Shown one piece after another: positions 30,557 through 39,782 of a DNA stretch of 64,000 nt. Numbering within the stretch: the first letter of the stretch is position 1; each line of letters begins with the position of its first letter. This stretch comes from an uncultured Alteromonadaceae bacterium. GTDB lineage: Bacteria; Pseudomonadota; Gammaproteobacteria; Enterobacterales; Alteromonadaceae. The notes under the pieces were generated by a model that was not told the origin of the DNA, ran no database searches, and was given only the letters and a program-made list of their open reading frames with translations. The stretch covers positions 1 to 64,000 of the forward strand of contig CANMXU010000007.1 in assembly GCA_947501935.1 (NCBI GenBank), written 5' to 3'. A program made the translations under genes and the position numbers.

Positions 30557-30747
30557 AAATTTACCTGCAAAGTTTAAATATATTTTATATTGACAGAATA
30601 AGTGCTCTTTTTTCAAGCACTAAAATTGTACAGTTGTTTGATCTATCTTAAGGCCAGCCAATATAGCATTAGCCACAGCTAGATTTATCATCATCATAGT
30701 TTTAATATCAATAAATGGCCTTAAAGCTGCGCGATAAGGAGACAGAT

Positions 30748-31500
30748 TTGCTAGTAAAGTTACTTTTTATTGTTTGCTGTTTTATGCTAAACACAGTAGC
30801 AAAAAGTGAAACGGTATATCTCGCATCATTAGAATGGCCGCCTTATTCTGGTAAGCAACTACCTGATCACGGTGCTTCAGTTGCTGTTGCCAAGCAAGCC
30901 TTCAAAGCTATGGGACATGAGCTGGTGGTTGATTTTTTCCCGTGGAGTAGAGCGGTAAAAATGGCCGCTTTCGATAAGTCTAAATACGTTGGTTACTTTC
31001 CTGAATATTTACATCAATCAAAAGTGTTTATCTTTTCTGCACCAGCAGGTGAAAGCCCTTTAGGACTGATCGAGCGTATTGACCAACCGATTGAATTTAA
31101 CCAAATAGAAGATCTTATTCCGTATAAAATAGGCGTAGTACAAGACTATATTAATACCGACGACTTAGACGCTTTAATTAACCAAGGGAAAATAAAAACC
31201 GAAGCGGTGATGACCGATGAAATGAATATTTTAAAAGTAGCTCAAAAGAGAATCGCAGCAGCGGTGATTGATATTAATGTTTTTGAATATTTATTAACCA
31301 CTGAAGCTAAGCTTAGCTATGTGAGAAATGAGCTTCAGGTCAACGCAAAATTACTCGAGCGTAAGGACTTATATATTGCCTTTAAAGATAATGACCAAGG
31401 CAATAAATGGTTAGCTATTTATAACCAAGGTTTAAATAAAATAGCCGTACAAAAACTTATCAATCAATACTTACCTTCACATCAAAAGCCTGCTCGATAA
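30748..31500 (+). CDS. Periplasmic solute-binding protein (SBP_bac_3-like), solitary
   Basis: This amino-acid-binding-type periplasmic protein has about 250 residues. I choose TTG at 30748 because a strong AAGGAGA site lies 5 bases upstream and it gives a clean signal peptide (LVKLLFIVCCFMLNTVAKS). The ATG at 30715 would bury it behind 11 charged residues. The mature start (VYLASLEWPPYSGKQLPDHG) is typical of the family. No permease or ATPase is nearby, so a sensing role, perhaps with the divergent GGDEF-like protein, is as likely as transport. Confidence 0.82.
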   Translation: MLVKLLFIVCCFMLNTVAKSETVYLASLEWPPYSGKQLPDHGASVAVAKQAFKAMGHELVVDFFPWSRAVKMAAFDKSKYVGYFPEYLHQSKVFIFSAPAGESPLGLIERIDQPIEFNQIEDLIPYKIGVVQDYINTDDLDALINQGKIKTEAVMTDEMNILKVAQKRIAAAVIDINVFEYLLTTEAKLSYVRNELQVNAKLLERKDLYIAFKDNDQGNKWLAIYNQGLNKIAVQKLINQYLPSHQKPAR

Positions 31501-31625
31501 CTTAACCTTGCTCTATAATTAAAGTAGTTTGACTGAGAAGTGAAAACTAGGTTACTGTGAGTTAAGAGCGATGGGTTTTATCCTTAAAAGTATTATTAAG
31601 TGAATGTACAATAGAAGGATACTAT

Positions 31626-33311
31626 TTGATTAATATAAAAAACATTACTGTATCTGCGCCTTTAATTGTTGCCAATATTATCGTGTTTATATTGTCTAGT
31701 GGCTCGTTGCACGCCCAACAAGTTTTAACTCCTCAACTTCCTGATCCTCAGGTGTTAGCGCCACCAGTAAACCACGAGTTCTCTTTAGTTTGTTCGTTAT
31801 CAGAATATCCAATAGAATTTTCTCCTCAACAAATGTTTGATGAAACAGATAAAGATACTATTTGGTTGCACCGCTTAGCCAATAAATTACATATCACCAC
31901 CAAAAAAATGACCTTAGAAAATGAAGCGGCATTTTTCACCAATAAATGTGAAAAGTCGGAGGCTGATTTGGAAGAGTTAGAGCGACACTTGCGTAATAAA
32001 AAATATATACGAGACGCACGAGTCACCTTTACTGAAAACAAAGAAAGCATTGAAGTAAAAACGTGGGACAACTGGTCGTTATTACCAACCTTAAGTTTTG
32101 GCCGCAAGGGCGGAAAAAGTACCTATAGCCTTGGTATGAAAGAGCGTAACCTACTTGGCTATGGTATTGATACCGAGATTGAAGCTTATAGTAATGTGCA
32201 ACGCTCGGGTTATCGTTTATCTAGTACTATTCCGTTATTTCAAAAACAAAATACTGATATCAGATTGAGGTTTGCCGATAATGACGATGGCGTTCAACAC
32301 TCAATATTTTTACATAAAGCCTTTGCTGGTTTTCACACCGACTTTGCTTATCGTATTGGCTATAACGAAGAACAACGCGAAGATACCATTTATCAAAATG
32401 GCGATGAACAGTCGATTTTTCAGCATGAATTAGACGTGAAAGTTCTCAACTTTGCTTGGCTTGATACTAATACTGATGACTACGTATTGCGCTACCGTAT
32501 TGGCGTAACTCAAGACCAACATATTTTTTCTGCTTTAAGCGAGCCTATTGATGAGTTGCCTGTAAACCAGTTACCTAAAGATCGAGAATTTCTGTATCCG
32601 TGGTTTGATGTTGAATACATCGAAAAAGATTTTAGAAAACAGTCAAATATTCATTTAATTTCACAAATAGAAGACTTCAACGTTGGCTGGCAGGTTAAGT
32701 CACGTTTAGGTGTTGGTGACGGTAGCAATGAAAATTCGGGCTGGATGTTTTGGCAGTCACAAATTAATAAAGGTTTTTCATTATATGAAAAAGATTTATT
32801 GTTATTGAAAGTATCGTTAGCTGGCGACATTTATAAAAACGGTAATAACCGTTTGCTTGCTAAAGTTGACACCGAGTACTTTTATCAATTATCAAAACAC
32901 TGGGGCTTTTATTTTAATAACGTGAATACCTTTAGTGAAAATCAATATTTAGACCGGCCGGTAACTATGGGCGGAAATACCGGTTTGCGTGGTTTCCCAT
33001 TGCAATATCAACACGGTAAAAATAGCATTAAAATGAGTACCGAGTTGCGTTATTACCCGAATATTAATATTTATAAGTTACTTGATATCGCCGGTACTGT
33101 ATTTGCCGATACCGGCCGTGCCTTTGGTGGTTCAATTGCCGAAAATAATGACGCCGGTTGGTTACAATCTTTTGGAATTGGCGCTCGTATTTATTCGCCG
33201 CATTCTGGTGGTAATAATCATGTTGTCCATATCGACTTTGCTTTTCCACAAAGTAGCGACCCAGACATTGATAACTTTGAAATTAGAATAGAAACCAAGC
33301 AGTCGTTTTAA
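31626..33311 (+). CDS. Omp85/surface-antigen type outer-membrane barrel
   Basis: The 561-residue precursor starts at TTG 31626, 8 bases after AAGGA. A signal peptide (to about SLHA) leads a short POTRA-like region (about 110-145, LEELERHLRNKKYIRDARVTF). The C-terminal barrel has GNTGLRGFPLQYQHG (the RGF motif of loop 6) and ends with Phe. With one POTRA-like unit it is shorter than BamA or TamA and closer to the patatin-type or stand-alone surface-antigen group. Cargo unknown. Possibly co-transcribed with nothing else. Confidence 0.85.
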   Translation: MINIKNITVSAPLIVANIIVFILSSGSLHAQQVLTPQLPDPQVLAPPVNHEFSLVCSLSEYPIEFSPQQMFDETDKDTIWLHRLANKLHITTKKMTLENEAAFFTNKCEKSEADLEELERHLRNKKYIRDARVTFTENKESIEVKTWDNWSLLPTLSFGRKGGKSTYSLGMKERNLLGYGIDTEIEAYSNVQRSGYRLSSTIPLFQKQNTDIRLRFADNDDGVQHSIFLHKAFAGFHTDFAYRIGYNEEQREDTIYQNGDEQSIFQHELDVKVLNFAWLDTNTDDYVLRYRIGVTQDQHIFSALSEPIDELPVNQLPKDREFLYPWFDVEYIEKDFRKQSNIHLISQIEDFNVGWQVKSRLGVGDGSNENSGWMFWQSQINKGFSLYEKDLLLLKVSLAGDIYKNGNNRLLAKVDTEYFYQLSKHWGFYFNNVNTFSENQYLDRPVTMGGNTGLRGFPLQYQHGKNSIKMSTELRYYPNINIYKLLDIAGTVFADTGRAFGGSIAENNDAGWLQSFGIGARIYSPHSGGNNHVVHIDFAFPQSSDPDIDNFEIRIETKQSF

Positions 33312-33441
33312 ACTTGTTAGCCCTAATATGGCTAATAAATATTGTTTAGCCAACTCAATCAACAAATTTTATCTTTTGCGAACAATGCAGTATGCTTAAG
33401 TTAGTTTATTTACTATACAAATAATAATGTCTTTGTAATTC

Positions 33442-34056
33442 ATGATCCAGCAAACTTCACTGTGGCAAGAACAGCAACAATCTTCTGATTTTTCAGAATT
33501 GTGTAATGCGCTTTACGAGCGAGAATTACGCTTGCTTGCCGACGCTGAAATATCATCCATTCAAACCATGCAAGCGCGTCTGAAAAGCCTGCCTTATTAT
33601 ATTAAACGTACCGCACATTTAATGACTCAAGCGCAAACACCGTTAAGCTTAGATACCCAAAATGCCAGCTGGAGTGCCAAACAAAGTGCGCATATTCCTT
33701 TAACAGGACAAGAACATCAGGCGGTTTGGCAATGGTTTCATGGCAATAATATTAGCCCCGGCTTAGTGGTGCCAATTGCTTTGTCTGATCGTATTGTGCT
33801 TGACTGTGTTGATAGAGTAGATAACGAGCGTATGCGTTTTCGCACCAATTTATTTGGTTGGTGTAGTGAAGACCAAGATATTAATGAGCAAGCCCCACGC
33901 TTGCTTAAGCCAAATAAAAAAGTGATGAGCGCAGCTTGCGCTGGACATTGCTGGCGAGATAATAAGAAAGTGCGACCGAACATTCCAACCTTACGAGAAT
34001 TATTACTTTCTTGCCAAATAAATTGGCAAAATTTCAAACAACCTTTAGCTATATAA
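33442..34056 (+). CDS. Unknown 204-residue cytoplasmic protein
   Basis: I do not recognise this protein. It has no signal peptide or transmembrane helix. The N-terminal half looks helical (SELCNALYERELRLLADAEI). The C-terminal half carries DRIVLDCVDRVDNERMRFRT and a Cys/His cluster (GWCSEDQD, AACAGHCW) that could bind metal. It lies directly upstream of ftsB with its own promoter gap after the Omp85-like gene. Codon use resembles the neighbours, so it seems a resident gene rather than a recent arrival. Confidence 0.75.
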   Translation: MIQQTSLWQEQQQSSDFSELCNALYERELRLLADAEISSIQTMQARLKSLPYYIKRTAHLMTQAQTPLSLDTQNASWSAKQSAHIPLTGQEHQAVWQWFHGNNISPGLVVPIALSDRIVLDCVDRVDNERMRFRTNLFGWCSEDQDINEQAPRLLKPNKKVMSAACAGHCWRDNKKVRPNIPTLRELLLSCQINWQNFKQPLAI

Positions 34057-34157
34057 AGTGATATTGACCTTACGATAATTCCAGCTTCGCTGAAACTCGC
34101 ATTTCAAGGCCAAATGAGTATAATACCTGACATTCAAGTTTTATATTCTTCAAAGAC

Positions 34158-34472
34158 ATGCGGGCATTTACAGCACTTTTAGTGATCCTTTTGCTACTGT
34201 TACAGTACCGACTATGGTTCGGGAAAAATAGTGTGCCTGATTACTTGTCATTAGAGCAAGAAGTTACCCGTCAGCAACTCGATAATGAAAAGTTACGACA
34301 AAGAAATAAACTGCTTTATGCCGATACCGACGATTTAAAGTCTGGTATTGAAGCCATAGAAGAACGTGCCAGAAATGAATTGGGCATGATCAAAGAAAAT
34401 GAAACATTTTTCCGTATTATTCCTCATCATGACAAACAATCAGAGCAGTTTCGAACCAAGGATAAAAGCTAA
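34158..34472 (+). CDS. ftsB: Cell division protein FtsB
   Basis: FtsB is the small bitopic protein that joins FtsL and FtsQ in the divisome. Its 104 residues show one N-terminal transmembrane helix (TALLVILLLLLQYRLWFG) and then a coiled coil rich in Leu, Glu and Gln (LEQEVTRQQLDNEKLRQRN). The conserved EAIEERARNELGMIKENETFFRI follows. It heads the ftsB-ispD-ispF-truD-surE-pcm block, with a TATAAT-like -10 about 35 bases upstream. ispD follows after 2 bases. Confidence 0.93.
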   Translation: MRAFTALLVILLLLLQYRLWFGKNSVPDYLSLEQEVTRQQLDNEKLRQRNKLLYADTDDLKSGIEAIEERARNELGMIKENETFFRIIPHHDKQSEQFRTKDKS

Positions 34473-34474
34473 CA

Positions 34475-34522
34475 ATGTCTGAGCAAATGTCTGAGCAAAT
34501 GTCTGAGCAAATGGCTGAGCAA
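34475..34522 (+). repeat. 12-bp tandem repeat across the ispD start
   Basis: Three exact copies of ATGTCTGAGCAA are followed by a fourth with T-to-G at position 4. The array is in frame and encodes [16 protein letters not shown] before the conserved IspD sequence. Replication slippage here would change only the number of start codons and leave the protein core intact. Confidence 0.95.
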
Positions 34523-35263
34523 TTTGTTGCAGTAGTGCCCGCAGCAGGCGTTGGAAAACGCATGAAAGCCCATTGCCCAAAACAATATTTAACCTTGGGC
34601 AAGCAAACCGTATTAGAGCATACCGTATTAAGGTTATTAGCTCACCCGCAAATTAGCCAAGTGATACTAGCCCTAGGTGCAGAAGATGAATATTTTCAAA
34701 GTACTGTATTGCTTAATCATCCGCAAGTCAGCACTGTTATTGGCGGACAAGAGCGAGTTGACTCAGTATTAGCGGGTTTAAAAAGCATTAACCAGCAAAG
34801 CTACACTTGGGTTTTGGTGCACGACGCCGCCAGACCTTGTGTGAGTTTAACTGATATAAGCGCATTAATATCAGAGTGTACAATTAAGCAAGTTGGCGGT
34901 TTATTGGCAACACCTGTGCGCGATACAATGAAGCGCAGCGATGCAAGTTTAGCAGTATTACATACTGAAGAGCGCAGCCATTTATGGCATGCACAAACAC
35001 CGCAAATGTATCCCGTTCAGCAATTAATTTCGGCTATCGAACAAGGGCTTGCACAACAAGCTCCAATTACCGATGAATCGTCTGCTATCGAGTTGGCAGG
35101 TTTTTCAAGCCAATTGGTTGAAGGCAGCAGCGACAATATCAAGATCACCCAACCTGATGATTTAAAACTGGCTGACTTTATTCTTCAGCAACAACTCATT
35201 GAGTTAAACAGCATAAAAAACATCAACAACACAGACAATACAAGAGAGCAAACATGCGAATAG
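34475..35263 (+). CDS. ispD: 2-C-methyl-D-erythritol 4-phosphate cytidylyltransferase IspD
   Basis: IspD adds CMP to methylerythritol phosphate in the MEP isoprenoid pathway. The nucleotide site [21 protein letters not shown] and the later ITDESSAIE are all present. The start region is unusual: four 12-bp repeats (ATGTCTGAGCAA three times, then one with a single change) give in-frame ATGs at 34475, 34487, 34499 and 34511. The N-terminus is MSEQ repeated, and each repeat supplies a GAG near the next ATG. The real start is therefore ambiguous. It overlaps ispF by 10 bases. Confidence 0.95.
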   Translation: MSEQMSEQMSEQMAEQFVAVVPAAGVGKRMKAHCPKQYLTLGKQTVLEHTVLRLLAHPQISQVILALGAEDEYFQSTVLLNHPQVSTVIGGQERVDSVLAGLKSINQQSYTWVLVHDAARPCVSLTDISALISECTIKQVGGLLATPVRDTMKRSDASLAVLHTEERSHLWHAQTPQMYPVQQLISAIEQGLAQQAPITDESSAIELAGFSSQLVEGSSDNIKITQPDDLKLADFILQQQLIELNSIKNINNTDNTREQTCE

Positions 35264-35781
35264 GTCATGGTTTTGACGTACATAAATTTGGTGGTCAAGG
35301 CCCTATTGTTTTAGCGGGAGTGGCTATTCCCTATGAGTTTGGTTTTATTGCTCATTCTGATGGCGATGTTGCTATTCATGCCTTATGTGATGCGATATTA
35401 GGCGCGTTATGCTTAGCCGATATTGGTAATCATTTTCCCGACACTGACGGCCAATATGAAAATATTTCTAGCCGCATTTTATTACGCCATGTTGTTGGTT
35501 TAATGCAAGAAAAAGGCTTTCAGTTAGGTAATGCCGATATTACCGTGGTTGCTCAAGCACCGAAAATGGCGCCGCATTTATTAGCTATGCGTGAATGTTT
35601 AGCGCAAGACTTGCAAGCTGATATTGATCAGGTAAATGTGAAGGCCACCACCACAGAAAAGCTAGGTTATACTGGCCGAAAAGAAGGCGTATCAGTACAT
35701 GCGGTGGTGTTATTGGAAAAAGTCGCTAAAGCTCAACAAGCTAATACTGTAGAAAATGAAGGTATCGAAACGCATGACTAA
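35254..35781 (+). CDS. ispF: 2-C-methyl-D-erythritol 2,4-cyclodiphosphate synthase IspF
   Basis: IspF forms the cyclic diphosphate intermediate of the MEP pathway two steps after IspD. The Zn-site DVH lies in [11 protein letters not shown], with [18 protein letters not shown] and the nucleotide-site [13 protein letters not shown]. Its 175 residues exceed the usual ~160 by a short Gln/Glu-rich tail after KVAKAQQ. The ATG overlaps the end of ispD, indicating translational coupling, and the tail overlaps truD. Confidence 0.96.
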   Translation: MRIGHGFDVHKFGGQGPIVLAGVAIPYEFGFIAHSDGDVAIHALCDAILGALCLADIGNHFPDTDGQYENISSRILLRHVVGLMQEKGFQLGNADITVVAQAPKMAPHLLAMRECLAQDLQADIDQVNVKATTTEKLGYTGRKEGVSVHAVVLLEKVAKAQQANTVENEGIETHD

Positions 35782-36814
35782 AGCACTGAATTACTTATTT
35801 GGTCAGCCACAAAGTACCGGTTTGCTACGTGCTGAAAAAGCTGACTTTAAAGTATTTGAACAATTACCTTTTAGCCCTTGCGGCGAAGGTGAACACTTAT
35901 TTATTCTCATTGAAAAGATTGGTGCTAACACCGTTTTTGTTGCTAGAGAATTAGCCAAATACTTCTCAGTTAAAGAAAACCTTGTTTCATATGCAGGCCT
36001 TAAAGATCGTTTTGCCGTTACCCAACAATGGTTTGGTATACATGTACCCGGTAAGCAAAGTTATGATTTAAGCGACCTGAATATTGAAGGCGTTAAAGTA
36101 TTAAGTTATGGCCGTCATAATAAAAAACTTCGTATTGGTGCACTTAGTGGTAATCGCTTTGAAATAACCTTAAAAGAAGTTAGCGATGTTAATGACTTAA
36201 CTCGTCGCTGGCATGCCGTTGTACAACATGGTGTACCTAATTATTTTGGTGAGCAACGCTTTGGCATTAATGGCGGAAATATTGCGCGTGCACAAGAATT
36301 ATTCGCCGGTAAAAAAGTTAAAGACAAGAAAAAGCGTGGCATGTATTTATCGGCAGCACGCTCATTAATTTTCAATACTGTTGTTAGCGAACGAATTGAG
36401 CAAGACAAGTTTGAGCACTTAATGGATGGTGATGTATTAATGCTTGCTGGTACCCAGTCAGTCTTTTTAGCTGAGGCTATTGATGAGGTTTTAGCTAAGC
36501 GCTTAAATGAGCAAGATTTAGATATTACCGCGCCAATGTGGGGCGCAGGTGATTTAATGACTACAGCTGATGCACAGCAATTCGAGCAAGAAATTAGTGC
36601 CCACTTCCCTGAGCTTTGCGATGGCTTACCACGTTTTGGTTTGAAACAAGAGCGTCGTAAAATTCGCTTAACCATTAAAGAGCCAAGCATTACTACTGAT
36701 GGTGAACAAGTAACTTTATCCTTTATTTTACCTGCAGGCTGTTATGCAACCACGGTATTGCGAGAGTTAATTGACTATACCGACATGACCGAGCGAGTAG
36801 TGCAGCCAGTCTAG
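35774..36814 (+). CDS. truD: tRNA pseudouridine(13) synthase TruD
   Basis: TruD isomerises U13 of tRNA-Glu to pseudouridine. The catalytic aspartate lies in [13 protein letters not shown], and the family segments [23 protein letters not shown] and [14 protein letters not shown] are present. I take ATG 35774, which matches the family N-terminus ([13 protein letters not shown]). An earlier in-frame ATG at 35756 adds six residues and cannot be excluded. It overlaps the ispF stop by 8 bases. Confidence 0.95.
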   Translation: MTKALNYLFGQPQSTGLLRAEKADFKVFEQLPFSPCGEGEHLFILIEKIGANTVFVARELAKYFSVKENLVSYAGLKDRFAVTQQWFGIHVPGKQSYDLSDLNIEGVKVLSYGRHNKKLRIGALSGNRFEITLKEVSDVNDLTRRWHAVVQHGVPNYFGEQRFGINGGNIARAQELFAGKKVKDKKKRGMYLSAARSLIFNTVVSERIEQDKFEHLMDGDVLMLAGTQSVFLAEAIDEVLAKRLNEQDLDITAPMWGAGDLMTTADAQQFEQEISAHFPELCDGLPRFGLKQERRKIRLTIKEPSITTDGEQVTLSFILPAGCYATTVLRELIDYTDMTERVVQPV

Positions 36815-36826
36815 CGAGAAAAACTT

Positions 36827-37579
36827 ATGAATATATTGTTAAGTAATGATGATGGCGTACATGCTTTAGGCATTAAAGTTTTGTATGACGAGCTATCAAA
36901 GTTTGCCAACGTGACCGTGGTAGCCCCTGACCGAGATTGCAGCGGTGCTAGCAACTCTTTAACCTTATTAAACCCATTGCGTATACAAAGGCTTGAAGAT
37001 GGCTTTATTGCCGTTAATGGCACGCCGACAGACTCAGTGCACTTAGGTATTAGCCAATTAGTTACCTCACCGCCTGATTTAGTTGTAGCGGGTATTAATA
37101 AAGGCGCTAATTTAGGCGACGATACTTTATATTCAGGTACCGTGGCCGCAGCAACGGAAGGGCGCCATATGGGCTTGCCAGCGGTTGCTGTTTCCTTAGT
37201 CGGTAATAAAGAAGAACATTATCAAACCGCTGCAATTGTGGCAGCGCAGTTAATAAAACGCTTAAAAGATCACCCTCTGCAAAACGATCAAATAATAAAT
37301 ATTAATGTGCCTGATGTTGAATTATCAAAACTTCAAGGTATAAAAGCGACTCGTTTAGGGCATCGTCATAAAGCTGAAACGATGGAAAAAATGCAAGACC
37401 CTTGGCAACGTGACATCTACTGGTATGGTTTGTTAGGGAAAGAACTTGACGCGGGCCCAGGCACCGACTTTGAAGCGATTGCCAATAATTACGCTTCAGT
37501 TACGCCATTAACAGTCGATATGACCGCTTATGCAAGTTTAGAAAAAATGACCGAATGGATCACGGATCTCTCACTATAA
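36827..37579 (+). CDS. surE: 5'/3'-nucleotidase SurE
   Basis: SurE is a metal-dependent nucleotidase and exopolyphosphatase linked to stationary-phase survival. The metal-site motif [11 protein letters not shown] is at the extreme N-terminus, followed by [14 protein letters not shown] and [24 protein letters not shown]. Its 250 residues match the family. It lies 12 bases after truD and 11 bases before the chosen pcm start, in the usual surE-pcm-nlpD-rpoS order. Confidence 0.96.
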   Translation: MNILLSNDDGVHALGIKVLYDELSKFANVTVVAPDRDCSGASNSLTLLNPLRIQRLEDGFIAVNGTPTDSVHLGISQLVTSPPDLVVAGINKGANLGDDTLYSGTVAAATEGRHMGLPAVAVSLVGNKEEHYQTAAIVAAQLIKRLKDHPLQNDQIININVPDVELSKLQGIKATRLGHRHKAETMEKMQDPWQRDIYWYGLLGKELDAGPGTDFEAIANNYASVTPLTVDMTAYASLEKMTEWITDLSL

Positions 37580-37590
37580 AGAGTTGTAAA

Positions 37591-38253
37591 ATGAATGTAA
37601 GACAAGGTACAAGGGCAGGTGGTAAGTCAAACCGAAGCGGTGAGCTTTTGGCGCAAAAACTCCACGCTGAAGGTATACAAAATCAATATGTATTACAGGC
37701 GATAGCACGTAGTCCCCGACATATATTTTTACCAGAAATTTTGGCGCACAAAGCCTATGAAAATACCGCCTTGCCAATTGGCCAAGGACAAACTATTTCA
37801 CAGCCGTATATTGTCGCTAAAATGTCTGAGCTTTTACTGGAAGAAGGCATCCCAGAAAGTATCTTAGAAATAGGCACAGGCTCTGGTTATCAAACCTCTA
37901 TTTTAGCGCAATTGGCACCCAAGGTATTTTCCGTAGAACGAATCAAAGCTTTGCAGTGGCAAGCTAAACGTCGCTTGCAAGCTATGGATTTACACAATGT
38001 TTCAATGAAACATGGTGATGGCTGGAAAGGCTGGAACAGTAAAGCACCGTTTCAAGCGATAATTGTTACCGCCGCACCAACATCTGTGCCGCAAGCATTG
38101 CTAGAACAACTTGCCGACGGTGGCCGACTGGTGATTCCTGTAGGTGAAGAAACCCAAATTTTAAAAATAATTACCCGCGATGGTGATAACTATCACGAGC
38201 GTCAAATAGAAGCGGTTAAATTTGTGCCATTAGTACCTGGAGCTGTGTCTTGA
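37591..38253 (+). CDS. pcm: Protein-L-isoaspartate O-methyltransferase Pcm
   Basis: Pcm methylates L-isoaspartyl residues with S-adenosylmethionine to start repair of aged proteins. The SAM-binding motif [28 protein letters not shown] and the substrate-site [17 protein letters not shown] are all present. ATG 37591 gives 220 residues. A longer frame from 37555 would overlap surE and adds atypical residues. The stop overlaps the TTG start of yqaA. Confidence 0.95.
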   Translation: MNVRQGTRAGGKSNRSGELLAQKLHAEGIQNQYVLQAIARSPRHIFLPEILAHKAYENTALPIGQGQTISQPYIVAKMSELLLEEGIPESILEIGTGSGYQTSILAQLAPKVFSVERIKALQWQAKRRLQAMDLHNVSMKHGDGWKGWNSKAPFQAIIVTAAPTSVPQALLEQLADGGRLVIPVGEETQILKIITRDGDNYHERQIEAVKFVPLVPGAVS

Positions 38254-38828
38254 AAATATTTTCTGCCCTTTATGATTGGACCTTACGTTGGGCCGAGCAT
38301 CGATTAGCACCTAGAATTTTAGCCTTATTGACCTTTGCCGAATCAGTATTTTTCCCTATTCCGCCTGATGTATTATTAGCGCCAATGGTATTAGCTAAAC
38401 CGCAAAAAGCGTGGTCATTAGCAGCATTAACAACTATTGCCTCAGTTATTGGAGGTGGTGTTGGTTATGCTCTTGGTTATTTTATGTTTGAACCATGGAT
38501 ACAGCCACTGATCACCGACTTAGGCTACCAAGCTCGGTTTGATAAAGTCATGACTTGGTTTGCAGAATGGGGTGTTTGGGTGGTTTTTCTCGCGGGCTTT
38601 ACGCCTATCCCTTATAAACTCTTTACCGTGACTGCTGGACTGTTACAAATGGCATTTTTGCCATTTATGATTGTATCGGCTATTGGCCGCGGTATGCGAT
38701 TTTTCCTCGTTGCTGGTTTAATAAAGCTTGGCGGCGAGGCGATGGAAAAGAAACTGCGCAAATGGGTTGATGTTTTAGGTTGGCTAGCTGTTGGTTTACT
38801 TATTGCTGCTTATCTATTGACACGTTAA
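38250..38828 (+). CDS. yqaA: YqaA-like DedA/SNARE-associated membrane protein
   Basis: This 192-residue inner-membrane protein has about four hydrophobic segments. The family features are [20 protein letters not shown] near the N-terminus and [20 protein letters not shown] in the centre, with a conserved [14 protein letters not shown]. Members are VTT/DedA-related; undecaprenyl-phosphate or phospholipid flipping has been proposed for the wider group. The start is TTG within the pcm stop (TTGA overlap). Its location between pcm and nlpD is common in Alteromonadales. Confidence 0.88.
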   Translation: MKIFSALYDWTLRWAEHRLAPRILALLTFAESVFFPIPPDVLLAPMVLAKPQKAWSLAALTTIASVIGGGVGYALGYFMFEPWIQPLITDLGYQARFDKVMTWFAEWGVWVVFLAGFTPIPYKLFTVTAGLLQMAFLPFMIVSAIGRGMRFFLVAGLIKLGGEAMEKKLRKWVDVLGWLAVGLLIAAYLLTR

Positions 38829-38840
38829 TCACATTTGAAC

Positions 38841-39695
38841 ATGACTTTAGCAAACTTTCATCAGACCATAACCAAGTTAGCGATATGCATCGTTATTAGC
38901 TTGTTATCGGCTTGTGGAAGTCGAAATGCTCCTGCTCCTGTAGTAGAAGGACATGGTGCTATACCTTTAAGTCAGCGGGTAAAAAGTAGCATCAAAGCGA
39001 CTGAATACTATGTTAAAAAAGGCGAAACGTTATATTCAATCGCATGGCGTTCAAATACTGATGTCCGACAAATAGCTGCACTTAATCGCATTACTGCTCC
39101 GTATAACATTTATCCCGGACAAAAAATAATATTGGCTAAAAAATCAACACAGCCAAGTAAAAATGTGGCCTCTACTGAAAGTTTTCAAAGCAAACGTAAC
39201 AAGGTTGTAAAAAAACCAGTTGCACAGACGAAAAAGCAGGCGTATGGTGGAAATGAAAGTGAGCAAAAAACAAACATACATTCAACCGCTAAGGTTATAC
39301 CAGCTAAGTCTTTTTCTCAAAAAGTAACTAACTGGAAATGGCCTACAAAAGGTAAGGTTATTGCAAGTTTTTCAAGCGCACTTCAAGGTAATAAAGGAAT
39401 AGATATCGCAGGGAATCGCGGTGATAAAATAAAAGCAACGGCTAACGGTAAGGTGGTTTACGCTGGAAGCGCATTAAGAGGCTACGGTAAGTTAATTATT
39501 ATAAAGCACAATGATGATTACTTAAGTGCCTACGCACACAATGATGACATTCTAGTTAAAGAGCAGCAAATTGTTAAAGCTGGTGAAATTATAGCAAAAA
39601 TGGGTGATACCGGATCTCAACGAGTTATGCTTCATTTTGAAGTACGCTTTAGAGGCAAGTCTGTAAACCCTATGAAGTATTTGCCAAAAAAATAA
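38841..39695 (+). CDS. nlpD: NlpD lipoprotein, LysM plus degenerate M23 (amidase activator)
   Basis: NlpD activates the cell-wall amidase AmiC during division. The lipobox LLSACG gives a lipid-anchored Cys near residue 27. A LysM domain (YYVKKGETLYSIAWRSNTDV...) is followed by a Lys/Gln-rich linker and a C-terminal LytM domain ending MKYLPKK. The first metal ligand position reads KGIDIAG instead of an HxxxD site, as in other NlpD proteins, so it is not itself a peptidase. ATG 38841 is used; a TTG lies two codons earlier. The rpoS promoter probably lies inside this gene, as in relatives. Confidence 0.93.
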   Translation: MTLANFHQTITKLAICIVISLLSACGSRNAPAPVVEGHGAIPLSQRVKSSIKATEYYVKKGETLYSIAWRSNTDVRQIAALNRITAPYNIYPGQKIILAKKSTQPSKNVASTESFQSKRNKVVKKPVAQTKKQAYGGNESEQKTNIHSTAKVIPAKSFSQKVTNWKWPTKGKVIASFSSALQGNKGIDIAGNRGDKIKATANGKVVYAGSALRGYGKLIIIKHNDDYLSAYAHNDDILVKEQQIVKAGEIIAKMGDTGSQRVMLHFEVRFRGKSVNPMKYLPKK

Positions 39696-39782
39696 TTATA
39701 ATAACAGAACATAAAATATAGGTACGGAGCTAACGTGAACAAATAATCAAAAAAATGCTTTGCTTAGAACGGGAGATATAGC

